Below are positions 8,760 to 16,379 of a stretch of DNA of 64,000 nucleotides, piece after piece. Made by a program: the position numbers and the translations under genes. Below the pieces are notes generated by a model. It ran no database searches, was not told the origin of the DNA, and saw only the letters and a list, made by a program, of their open reading frames with translations. The stretch is taken from positions 248,001 to 312,000 of the forward strand of contig NZ_VOQS01000003.1 in assembly GCF_007995085.1 (NCBI RefSeq), in the 5' to 3' direction. This DNA is from Paraburkholderia azotifigens (GTDB taxonomy: Bacteria; Pseudomonadota; Gammaproteobacteria; Burkholderiales; Burkholderiaceae). Numbering within the stretch: position 1 is the stretch's first letter; each line of letters begins with the position of its first letter.

Positions 8760-9890
8760 GTGAACCACGATAGCACGGTGTTTGTCGGTCTGGATGTTCA
8801 CAAGGAGTCGATCACGGTGGCGTACGCAATCGATATGGCCGACGTGGAACTGTTGGGCAAGATCGGAACGCTGAAGGCGGATATCGATCGCTTGTGCAAG
8901 CGTGTTCAGTCGAAGGCGCGCCATGTCCGCGTTGTCTATGAAGCCGGCCCCTGCGGCTACGGACTCTACAGGGAGCTCGTTGAAAGAGGATTCGACTGCG
9001 TGGTATGCGCGCCGTCCCTGATCCCGAAGAAACCGGGCGAGCGCGTCAAGACGGACCGGCGCGATGCGGTCAAGCTCGTACGCGCACTGCGCGCTGGCGA
9101 CCTGTCAGCGGTACACGTGCCGGATGTTGAAGATGAGGCGTTCCGGGACCTGGCGCGCACATGGGCGGCAGCGAAAGCAGATCTCAGACAGGCCCGCCAG
9201 CGATTGAAGTCCTTCCTGCTATCGCATGGAGTCCGCTACTCAGGTAACGCCAACTGGGGTCCCGCGCACCGGCGATGGATAAGCGTATTTGCATTCCCAA
9301 ACCACTGGCAGCAACTGGCCTTCGACGAGTGCCGTCGCACGATCGAAGACAGGTTTGCGCAATGTGAGCGCCTCGAGGCGACCCTGCACGAAGCTGTCGT
9401 CGGCTGGCGATTTTATCCGGCCATTCTCGGTCTGCAGACCATGCGCGGCATACAGTTCATCACCGCCGTGGGCATGCTCTCCGAATTGGGAGATCTCTCC
9501 CGCTTCGAGCACCCGCGTCAACTGATGGCCTGGCTGGGCGTGACGCCCTCAGAACATTCTTCGGGTGAGCGGCGGCGTCAGGGCAGCATCACGAAGAACG
9601 GCAATAGCTATGCAAGAAAGCTGCTCGTCGAGGCCGCCTGGAGCTACAGATACCCGGCACGCGTGAGCCCGGAAATTCAGCGCCGACATGAAGGCATCCC
9701 CAAACGCATCCTCGACCGTGCCTGGGACGCACAGGTCCGACTCTGCCGCCGATACCGCAAGCTGGCAGCACGCGGCAAGAATGTGAACATCGCTGTCGTC
9801 GCCGTCGCACGCGAACTTGCGGGGTTCATCTGGGACATCAGCAAGCTCGCAATGTCGCTCGCCGTAACGCGAAACGAGCAGCCGGCGTAG
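8760..9890 (+). CDS. IS110-family transposase (copy A)
   Basis: The 376-residue protein has an N-terminal DEDD RuvC-like domain (TVFVGLDVHKESITVAYA, VYEAGPCGYGLYREL, KTDRRDAVKLVRAL) and the C-terminal Tnp_20 domain with the serine region (GVTPSEHSSGERRRQGSITK). The GTG at 8760 is chosen because GGAG lies about 7 nt upstream; an ATG at 8715 also reads in frame. Members recombine DNA guided by a structured noncoding end RNA (bridge RNA). It is identical in translation to 27740-28870. Element ends were not resolved. Confidence 0.9.
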   Translation: MNHDSTVFVGLDVHKESITVAYAIDMADVELLGKIGTLKADIDRLCKRVQSKARHVRVVYEAGPCGYGLYRELVERGFDCVVCAPSLIPKKPGERVKTDRRDAVKLVRALRAGDLSAVHVPDVEDEAFRDLARTWAAAKADLRQARQRLKSFLLSHGVRYSGNANWGPAHRRWISVFAFPNHWQQLAFDECRRTIEDRFAQCERLEATLHEAVVGWRFYPAILGLQTMRGIQFITAVGMLSELGDLSRFEHPRQLMAWLGVTPSEHSSGERRRQGSITKNGNSYARKLLVEAAWSYRYPARVSPEIQRRHEGIPKRILDRAWDAQVRLCRRYRKLAARGKNVNIAVVAVARELAGFIWDISKLAMSLAVTRNEQPA

Positions 9891-10379
9891 CGCTGAGCTT
9901 GGCTACACAGATTTGACGAGTTTCCTGAAGGCGGCGTAGCCCGGCACCCGAGCAACCCGCGGCTGGACTATGCAACGGACATCATTCGATTTGCGACTTT
10001 AGATAGCGGCAGGCTCAAGGGGCGGACCTCTGTAATGCGGTACCCAACCCGCGAATATCAGTGCGATCCACCGTCGAGACTTACTGCTACGTCGCCCTCA
10101 GGAAATTCATGTGTCTTCCAAACGAAAACCGATCCCGATTGACACGGAAAGTCATATCAGTCCACTGGCAGGTCGGTGCCTGACGACGGTAGGCAACACA
10201 CGCCCAAACGCGTCATCTGCGACACCACCAAGAAATGACTGTCCGTCATCGCTTTGACAGATGGACGGCGGAGCCCCCATTCAACTCTTTGAAATTCGAA
10301 ACTGAATAAAGAGGCGGATTGCTGCGTCCATGATTGCTGTGTTGGAAGCGGAGCGACGTAGTCCGAAAGCCGCACGAAC

Positions 10380-11183
10380 TCACTCGGGCGCGCAGTGGAC
10401 ATCGAATTTGACGAGCTTCGTCGGACCAAATGTGTTGCTGATCGCAACATCGGCAGCATCGCGGCCGCGCGCCATCAGCACACGTCCAGTACGCGGCGCG
10501 TTGTTGCGCGGATCGAAGGTCTGCCATGAGCCCCCAACGTAGGCTTCGAACCAGGCTGCAAAATCCATCGGACTCCAAGGCGGCGGCACGCCGACATCAC
10601 TGATGTATCCCGTGCAATAGCGCGCCGGAATATTCATCGCGCGGCACAACGCCACGGCCAGATGCGCGAAGTCGCGACACACGCCCTTGCGTTCCTGCCA
10701 CGCCTGAAAAGCGGTCTTGGTCGGCCGTGCAAATTCGTATCCAAACGTGATGTGATGATGCACGTAGTCGCAAATCGCCTGCACCCGGCGGCTCCCCGGA
10801 AGCGTACTGGAAAACAGTTTCCACGCAATGTCGGACAGCAGATCGGTTTCGCAATAGCGGCTGCCGAGGAGGAACATCAGACATTCATCCGGAAGCGTTT
10901 CAATGGCATGCTGATAGTCGAGCCGTTCGTTCGTCTCGGGTTGATCGGAGATGTCGAGCAGCGCGGTGGTGGAGAGCGAAATCAGCCCTGCCGGCGCGAC
11001 GATGCGGCTGCAGAGATTGCCGAAGCTATCGCGATACTGCTTGATCGCCACCGGGGGATCGACCGCCAGCAGATCGGCGGACAACACATCCTGCGCTCGG
11101 GAAAAATGCGTGTTCAACATCAGCATCATCGGTGTCGGCTGCACGCACTCATATATCAGTTCATAGCCCACTCGAAGATTCAT
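10380..11183 (-). CDS. transglutaminase-like cysteine protein
   Basis: The 267-residue protein has an N-terminal beta region and a transglutaminase-core domain. The nucleophile Cys is seen in RKGVCRDFAHLAVALCRAMN. The segment that usually holds the catalytic His reads PMDFAAWFEAYVGGSWQTFD, with Ala where a DxHAW His is expected; the Asp strand follows (FDPRNN). Related bacterial proteins with DFSAWFE exist to my recollection, so this may be a family trait. AAGGGTGG precedes the ATG. It lies 42 nt after the other transglutaminase gene, and the pair likely forms one operon. Confidence 0.85.
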   Translation of the reverse strand: MNLRVGYELIYECVQPTPMMLMLNTHFSRAQDVLSADLLAVDPPVAIKQYRDSFGNLCSRIVAPAGLISLSTTALLDISDQPETNERLDYQHAIETLPDECLMFLLGSRYCETDLLSDIAWKLFSSTLPGSRRVQAICDYVHHHITFGYEFARPTKTAFQAWQERKGVCRDFAHLAVALCRAMNIPARYCTGYISDVGVPPPWSPMDFAAWFEAYVGGSWQTFDPRNNAPRTGRVLMARGRDAADVAISNTFGPTKLVKFDVHCAPE

Positions 11184-11225
11184 CTGGCCACCCTTGCATT
11201 GAAAAAGTCGTGACGCGCCGGGCGC

Positions 11226-12104
11226 TTAGACGTCTTCCGTCACGCTCACGTCGACCTCGAGACCGAGGAACGAATACGTCGCACCATGCCACGTGCCCCA
11301 GAGCGGCAGCACTTGCTCGTAATTCCACGCTACCGCCACACGAATCAGATGCCGGTTGCCGACGATACTGTTGGTCGGATCGAAATCCACCCACCCTGCG
11401 CCGGGAAGATAGATCTGCAGCCATGCGTGGGTCGCGCCGCCCCCCAAGGTAGCGTCGTAGTCCGGCACGAAGATATAGCCGCTGACAAACCGGGCTGCGA
11501 AGCCAAGCGAGCGGACGGCATCCATCATCAGCACCGCGAAATCGCGGCAGCTGCCGCAGCGCAGGCGTAAGGTGTCGGCAGGACGATTAACGCCCTTCTC
11601 GGTACGCCGCACGTACGTGAAGCTGTTCTTGATCTCGAGCGTCATACTGCGCAACAACGTCATCGTGCCCGTGGTGCCGCCGGATTCGATAAAGCGTCGC
11701 GCCCATAAGTCAACCTCGGCGTCCGGGTACTGACGGCTTCGCGCGTTCACCAGATCGGAGGCCTCCTCGCTCGTATATGCGAAGGGCCACGTCGACGCAT
11801 AGGGCTCCAGCGAATAATCGGGCAACGGCGCCTCCCAGTGTTCGAGCGTCACCTCGCTTCGGAACTGCAGCTCGGACGCTTCGGCCGAAAATGTCGCGAC
11901 TGCGACCGAGTTGTCCAAGACATCGTGCAACCAATGCAGCCGTTCGGGTGTGGGTGTAATCAGCAGCTGCATGGTGAGAAGCCGCAAATCATGACTCGCA
12001 CGCGGGCGGAACATCATCCGATGCTCGCCGAAGCGCACGGGCTCCGAGTAGCGGTAGACGCTCTGATGCCGTACGGTTAGCCGGTGAGGTGCGCTCATTT
12101 CCAT
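11226..12104 (-). CDS. transglutaminase family protein
   Basis: The 292-residue protein has the bacterial transglutaminase N-terminal domain (residues 5-95, HQSVYRYSEPVRFGEHRMMF) and the catalytic core. Cys is in RCGSCRDFAVLMMDAVRSLG, His in GGATHAWLQIYLPGAGWVDF, and Asp in FDPTNSI, so the triad is complete. No signal peptide is seen. Probable roles are a protease or amidase of the cytoplasm; the substrate is unknown. It is upstream of and same-strand with a second, less canonical transglutaminase. Confidence 0.9.
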   Translation of the reverse strand: MEMSAPHRLTVRHQSVYRYSEPVRFGEHRMMFRPRASHDLRLLTMQLLITPTPERLHWLHDVLDNSVAVATFSAEASELQFRSEVTLEHWEAPLPDYSLEPYASTWPFAYTSEEASDLVNARSRQYPDAEVDLWARRFIESGGTTGTMTLLRSMTLEIKNSFTYVRRTEKGVNRPADTLRLRCGSCRDFAVLMMDAVRSLGFAARFVSGYIFVPDYDATLGGGATHAWLQIYLPGAGWVDFDPTNSIVGNRHLIRVAVAWNYEQVLPLWGTWHGATYSFLGLEVDVSVTEDV

Positions 12105-12339
12105 TCGCCGCGATCAAACTTGCTCACCATTTCGTCCCCAGAAAGAAAGCTCACCGCAACAGGACGGACTGGGCGGCAATTGTCAACAACTCGGACACGC
12201 ATTGAATACGGCTATCGACGAAGACAACAAGGCGCACGTCGATGGCAGCGGCGCGGCTTCTCCCGGACTGATTGGGGCCCTCGGCCGACACTGTGCGCAC
12301 CTGAAACGAAACAACCGCGCGCTCACATGCGACGGTCGC

Positions 12340-12480
12340 CTACTTCTTCCTCGTCGAATCGCTCGACACCGAAGCCCTCGGGGACAGTGTCTTGAACCGG
12401 TCTGGGCTGGGAGATGGCAGTTTTTTAGATTGTTTAGGCTTCTTTGCCTCGCGATTACTACGCTGTTCGCCTTTTGGCAT
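12340..12480 (-). CDS. Lys-rich 46-residue protein (MPKGEQRSNREAKKPKQ type)
   Basis: The protein has 46 residues beginning MPKGEQRSNREAKKPKQSKK and ending DSTRKK. It matches the protein at 606-746 in length, basic character and N-terminal pattern (MxKGxQRxNREAKKPKQxKK). An in-frame ATG 48 nt upstream exists but the alignment of the two copies fixes this start. The function is unknown. Confidence 0.72.
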   Translation of the reverse strand: MPKGEQRSNREAKKPKQSKKLPSPSPDRFKTLSPRASVSSDSTRKK

Positions 12481-12829
12481 TTCGCTCCCCGTCTCAGCAA
12501 CCACGGATCGGGCCGCTCTCTGCCCCATTCTGGGCGTATTTTTAATGGATGTCGCGATCTATTTGCCGCAAAAGACCCGGCCGCCGCTTTGCCGATTGTT
12601 CTTGCGTTGTTGCGTCATGCGGCGCACTCTCGGATAGCCAACGTGAGTACGCAAGCCGCTTTCATCGGCGCCGTTCGTGTCTGGATCGACAAACCCAGCA
12701 CGAATATGTGTTGAATCGTGCACGCGAATGAGCATCGCGGCCTTGATGTGGCCCGTCGCGGTGCTCAGGCGTGCTTTCTGGCCTCGGGCCATTGCCTTGA
12801 AGTTACACTCTCTTTTTGCAGGCATCCAG
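12481..12829. other. no gene recognised
   Basis: Between the Lys-rich gene (minus) and the DUF1488 pair (plus) only short overlapping frames are seen. Promoters for both divergent units must lie here. Confidence 0.35.
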
Positions 12830-13015
12830 ATGCTGAAGCGCCCCCCAATGAGCCTGACCCCGTCGAGCACACAGGAAGACCACGTTGCGACCCGGAGGGC
12901 TCGCGCCGAAGCCTTGCGGCAGGCGGAAGCAGACCGTGCCCAGAAGCGGCTTGAGGGTGATGCGCGCATTGATGTCAATGCCGCAAAGTGGCACTACGTC
13001 TCATCGAGGGAATAG
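12830..13015 (+). CDS. small partner protein upstream of DUF1488
   Basis: The 61-residue protein is highly charged (DHVATRRARAEALRQAEADR) and ends GDARIDVNAAKWHYVSSRE. A similar protein (DATIDSN-type tail, NASKWRYS) stands directly before the second DUF1488 gene at 18502-18693, so the gene pair is a conserved unit. The ATG has only a weak GCAGG before it. Its stop codon is followed at once by the DUF1488 start, which indicates translational coupling. Role unknown. Confidence 0.6.
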   Translation: MLKRPPMSLTPSSTQEDHVATRRARAEALRQAEADRAQKRLEGDARIDVNAAKWHYVSSRE

Positions 13016-13282
13016 ATGGCAAAGAAGGTGGTCGGGCTCAGCTTTCCCAATCCCAGTCGTTCTTACGACGCATCAAGGCGTTGCGTGTGTTTTGGGGGCT
13101 ACGACAAGGCTCGCGAGATCGCGTTTCTTGTCGATGGCCAGATCCTGATGAAGCTCAACCCTGGAACCCGCAGCGAGGAAACCGATCTGCTCGCCGCGTT
13201 CGATCGCAGTCTCGACCAAATACGGGAACTGGCCAAAACGTTATACAAAGGTGGCCAACAGATCCGGTACGTGATCTCCTGA
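13016..13282 (+). CDS. DUF1488 family protein
   Basis: The 88-residue protein contains LSFPNPSRSYDASRRCVCF and GYDKAREIAFLVDGQIL, the signature of DUF1488, and a helical C-terminus (DRSLDQIRELAKTLYKGG). Its ATG directly follows the stop of the upstream small gene, and AGGGA at that gene's end can serve as binding site. Two further, damaged DUF1488 copies lie at 14494-14892 and 18699-19050. Function unknown. Confidence 0.85.
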   Translation: MAKKVVGLSFPNPSRSYDASRRCVCFGGYDKAREIAFLVDGQILMKLNPGTRSEETDLLAAFDRSLDQIRELAKTLYKGGQQIRYVIS

Positions 13283-13538
13283 ACCACATAGGCGTGGACC
13301 CGTCGCGCACAAGCATCTGCATTTGCAGGACATCCATCAGCGTGCGCAATGATCGGTCGCGCCTGCTCCGGATCGGTCGATGGAGCGAAAACCTCCCGCT
13401 CGACGGATCGCCTAACGTACACACCGGACACCCGTCGGCGTCTTCGCCGTATAAATCAGCATCCCGCATTCCTTCGGCGCGGGCAACCCCATAGTCGAGC
13501 GCGCCCCCTTCAGTTCGCCGAAATCCACAGCCACCCTC

Positions 13539-13763
13539 CCGATCAATGCCGATGAGCATCCGCTCATGCGTCGCTTCCACAAGCCGAGAGACGAGCAGCG
13601 CTCGATCGTGATCGTGCGGTCGAAAGGATATGGCGACTGGCTCGACTGCAGGAGCGCCGAGGAGGCGCGATCGTCCCTGCAGGTATTTCCGTCAGAACTG
13701 ATGGCCGCTGTCGCCTCAGCGAAGCCGAGCTGCATCAAGCCTGATCCGATCGCCACTTCCTGA
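13539..13763 (+). pseudogene. SRAP (SOS-response-associated peptidase) C-terminal remnant
   Basis: The frame reads PINADEHPLMRRFHKPRDEQ, then RSIVIVRSKGYGDWLDCRSA and EEARSSLQVFPSELM, which matches the last third of YedK/HMCES-type SRAP proteins, including the His-rich active-site segment. The catalytic N-terminal Cys domain is absent upstream, where frames are broken. SRAP proteins crosslink abasic sites in single-stranded DNA. This copy is a remnant. Confidence 0.6.
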
Positions 13764-13968
13764 CACCATTGCCGACAGGGTGGTGCTGGCCGGTTACCGT
13801 GTGTCGCAAAGGTCGCTGATTGCTTCCCCTTTGAGCGTTCGGAAACGACTCGTAAGTGGCGGTTTCCGGCTCGACATGAGCCAATCGTTTCACGTCAACT
13901 GCAGCCTGCACGTTGTAGCCCACCGTTCCCGTGCGGCGCGTGTCTTCCCACAGGGTTCCGTGAACCAA
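13735..13968 (-). pseudogene. IS1182-type transposase fragment
   Basis: A short minus-strand stretch reads RRTGTVGYNVQAAVDVKRL, the conserved VGYNVQxAVD core of IS1182-family DDE transposases. Nothing else of the roughly 450-residue protein remains nearby. It overlaps the end of the SRAP remnant, so two dead genes abut here. Confidence 0.6.
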
Positions 13969-13977
13969 TGTGCAAGA

Positions 13978-14175
13978 CTAGCCTCGCTTGCCTTGGTGTT
14001 CGTCAACCGCAGCGCGAAGCCGATTGAATCCGTCTGCGAATGCAGCCGACGCGTCACGAAATCGAGCAATTGGCATCGGAACGTTGCGTGCGGCGATATA
14101 GAACCCGGCAAGTGCGTCACCATCGACTGCGACGTCCAGTTTACATCCCCTATATAGCTCGTTGCGTCGCAGCAT
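13978..14175 (-). CDS. 65-residue protein of unknown function
   Basis: The protein begins MLRRNELYRGCKLDVAVDGD and continues ARFRDASAAFADGFNRLRAA. The inner ATG is chosen because ATGGAGACTGGC places GGAG 8 nt before it, as in neighbouring small genes. The YRGxxL pattern faintly recalls the protein at 21641-21913. It lies 35 nt after the double-CxxC gene and is probably co-transcribed with it. Confidence 0.5.
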   Translation of the reverse strand: MLRRNELYRGCKLDVAVDGDALAGFYIAARNVPMPIARFRDASAAFADGFNRLRAAVDEHQGKRG

Positions 14176-14210
14176 GCCAGTCTCCATCGTGATTTTCGAA
14201 GCACCGCTTG

Positions 14211-14450
14211 TCACGTCCTCCCGGGCGAATCGCGCTGATGCTCGCCCATCACCCACTCGTTAGGAGGGGCGCCATCAGCGGTATTTTGGTATAGCCAGCT
14301 TCCGCAGACCGTGCAGTTCGAGTTGCTGCCGATTTTCCTCATGCGGCCCGGCGGCTCGATTGCACTGACGCCGGAAGCGGCAAGATCGCCATGCGGGGGA
14401 GCGCTGGATGGCTTGCCGACCCATTCGCAACAGGCATTGCAAGGCTGCAT
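14211..14450 (-). CDS. small double-CxxC protein (MQPCxAC family)
   Basis: The 79-residue protein starts MQPCNACCEWVGKPSSAPPH and has the second pair in NCTVCGSWLYQN. It is homologous over most of its length to 5214-5450. TTGGAGACCAAT provides the ribosome-binding site and fixes the start. Four spaced cysteines suggest one bound metal ion. Function unknown. Confidence 0.75.
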   Translation of the reverse strand: MQPCNACCEWVGKPSSAPPHGDLAASGVSAIEPPGRMRKIGSNSNCTVCGSWLYQNTADGAPPNEWVMGEHQRDSPGRT

Positions 14451-14493
14451 ATTGGTCTCCAATGATCCGGTTCGAGTAGTCAAATCACTCCAC

Positions 14494-14892
14494 CTATGCC
14501 GCGATCTCGACGCACCACTGGATAGTAATGGCCGCCGGCATTAAGAGGTGACGCGTCGATATGGAAGGCCTGTAGTTCGAATTGCATCGTCGCCTCCCAA
14601 CGAGAGGAAATCCTTCAGTGCCGCACTGCGATGGTAACCAGTTGGGATACCAATCCGTGGCTGCAAGCTGTGGAATGCAGACGCGCGGAGGAACCTGACG
14701 TTCGTCCGCTTCGATCAGTCGCATCTTCCGCCCTCCCCTCGGTCCGACACCGATATTCGTGATCTCCTTCACGACGTTGTCATAACCCCAGAACGTTACG
14801 CAGTGCCCGAGTGCGTCGTAGTTGCGGCTGAGGTTGTGAAAGCCAAATGCGATGCGCTCATCAGTGTCCGATCGGTCGCAGTCGGGAGTCAC
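14494..14892 (-). pseudogene. DUF1488 remnant
   Basis: About 35 residues (FHNLSRNYDALGHCVTFWGY, then DNVVKEIT) match the N-terminal half of the DUF1488 protein at 13016. Beyond that the frame diverges into sequence without resemblance, so the C-terminal helix is lost. The frame stays open for 132 codons, but only the first third is recognisable. Confidence 0.6.
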
Positions 14893-15298
14893 CAGCGTAC
14901 AGCTTTAGTGCACGTGCTCGATGGGAAACTGTCCGGACAGTTTTGTCATAGTTCCTGCCATCCTTCATGACCCATCGCAATTTGCATCGTTGCGCATCGC
15001 CCATGAGCGGTCGAAACCGCCTGCAGCTGCCGCAAAAGACGCAAAGTCCCTTCTGCGTGAGGCCCCTGCGCTGAACCATGTCATCGCGTGACGTTGTCCC
15101 GCCCGGGATTGTTTGCACGGTGCCGCTATCAGCAGCAATTGTGCAAAGCGCCAAGGCTCGCATCTGTGCCGACAGCAACGTCCGCTCGCTGGACGAGTCG
15201 ATGCGAATGGACGGACCAGTCCATGCGCTGACCGATAGTGGAGGCTCGTTGGCCACAACAGGGCTACACTCAAAATGGATAAATTCCGGAGCAATACC
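14893..15298. other. no gene recognised
   Basis: Long minus-strand frames exist but lack ribosome-binding sites and recognisable content. The right edge carries the CCGGAG leader of the gene at 15299. Confidence 0.35.
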
Positions 15299-15616
15299 AT
15301 GACCGACGCTAGCCCCCAAAGTACATTTCGCGGTCTTCCCCTGACGCCGGAGCAGGACGCAGAAGTCAGGCACTACATAAAGAAGAAAGAGCAGCATGGC
15401 GCGCCGTGGGACACCCCGGAGTTGGAGGCCATGCTTCGAGACATGCTGGAGCCTCCGAGCGACGACGAGGGAGGACTCGGTTCCACCGTCGACGAAACGA
15501 AGGCGGCCACAGAACGCGCGACAGCTTCCATCGACGAGACCATGGAACCCATTGAAGCCTTCGAAGAGCGGAATGCTGCGATGGAAACCGAGGGTATGAG
15601 GGGACCGAAGCGTTGA
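15299..15616 (+). CDS. 105-residue acidic protein of unknown function
   Basis: The protein has FRGLPLTPEQDAEVRHYIKK near the start, then a short helical part (ELEAMLRDMLEPP) and a long acidic, Thr- and Glu-rich tail with a possible coiled coil (STVDETKAATERATASIDET). The ATG at 15299 is chosen over one 24 nt upstream because CCGGAG lies 9 nt before it. No family is recognised. Confidence 0.55.
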   Translation: MTDASPQSTFRGLPLTPEQDAEVRHYIKKKEQHGAPWDTPELEAMLRDMLEPPSDDEGGLGSTVDETKAATERATASIDETMEPIEAFEERNAAMETEGMRGPKR

Positions 15617-15923
15617 ATCCCAGGCAGCGCTCGCGACTGGTGTTGAAATTCACCCCCGACGCGTTCGGACCGTGGCATGAGCCTGTCGGGAACCCGGAAT
15701 CACATCGATTGCGGCGCCGCCGGTCAGCTCTGCAATCAGCGCTCCCCACCGGCGAGACGACAGGGCTCGCGGTGTACTCCGCGGCTCGCGTCGTGCCACC
15801 CTTTTCGCGGCACTGTGCGAAAGCGCAAAGAGCCGTGCAGCAAGCCACACCCGGTATGATCGCGCGGACGTTGCACCCGTGGCGCGCTTTCGATGTATGT
15901 CCTATCTGCGACAGGAGGAAATC
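15617..15923. other. no gene recognised
   Basis: Frames on both strands are short or shadow each other. The AGGAGG of the next gene lies at its right edge. Confidence 0.35.
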
Positions 15924-16178
15924 GTGAAACGCGATATGAATCTGGCACTCGCAATACTGAAGACTCTCGAGGAAAACAAATCCCCGCACCTCAGCGAATA
16001 TGACATTGAAAGCGCGCTCAAGGATGCGTTCGATGTTTCGAACCGGGGTGTGTGGTATCAGTTGAACCTGCTGGCCGACGCAAATCTCGTCCGCTCGATG
16101 GGTAGCGACTGGCGGCTAACCTGGGATGGCCACGAGTTTTTAAAGTCGGCGGTCCCGAATACCTTCGAAGACACCTGA
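15924..16178 (+). CDS. DUF2513-like small protein
   Basis: The 84-residue protein starts at a GTG with a strong AGGAGG 7 nt before it: MKRDMNLALAILKTLEENKS. It continues as a winged-helix-like fold (GVWYQLNLLADANLVRSMGS, WRLTWDGHEFLKSA). The start MKRDMxL and the LTxxGHEFL end are typical of DUF2513, common in phages and islands. DNA binding is plausible but unproven. Confidence 0.75.
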   Translation: MKRDMNLALAILKTLEENKSPHLSEYDIESALKDAFDVSNRGVWYQLNLLADANLVRSMGSDWRLTWDGHEFLKSAVPNTFEDT

Positions 16179-16379
16179 AGGGTGACCTAAGCGCTGGAAA
16201 AATCCCCCGGCTTTCGTGAAGACAACCCGATTGCCGGGGCATCGCACAGGAGGCGCCGAACGCAGTAGCAGTTTGCCGAAGCGCGTTCGATTCCACGACT
16301 TGATGACGACCGCGCCCGGACGTCCAGCCAGCCGGTTTTGTACAGCCACATGTGCGGATATTCCTGGTCTGAGGGGAAC

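Larger units (their letters stand above)
8061..10163. repeat. 2103-bp direct repeat, copy A
   Basis: This segment recurs at 27041-29143 with a constant offset of 18980 and no mismatch seen in line-by-line reading. It carries the 5' half of a tyrosine recombinase gene, two tandem hairpins and a complete IS110-family transposase gene. Near-identity means a recent duplication, or an assembly join to be checked. The left edge corresponds to the base next to the IS21 target duplication in copy B. Confidence 0.95.

Noticed and set aside
13978..14256. Longer 92-residue version of the gene at 13978-14175
   Set aside because: The extra N-terminus would overlap the preceding gene's end and lacks a binding site, while GGAG sits correctly before the inner ATG.
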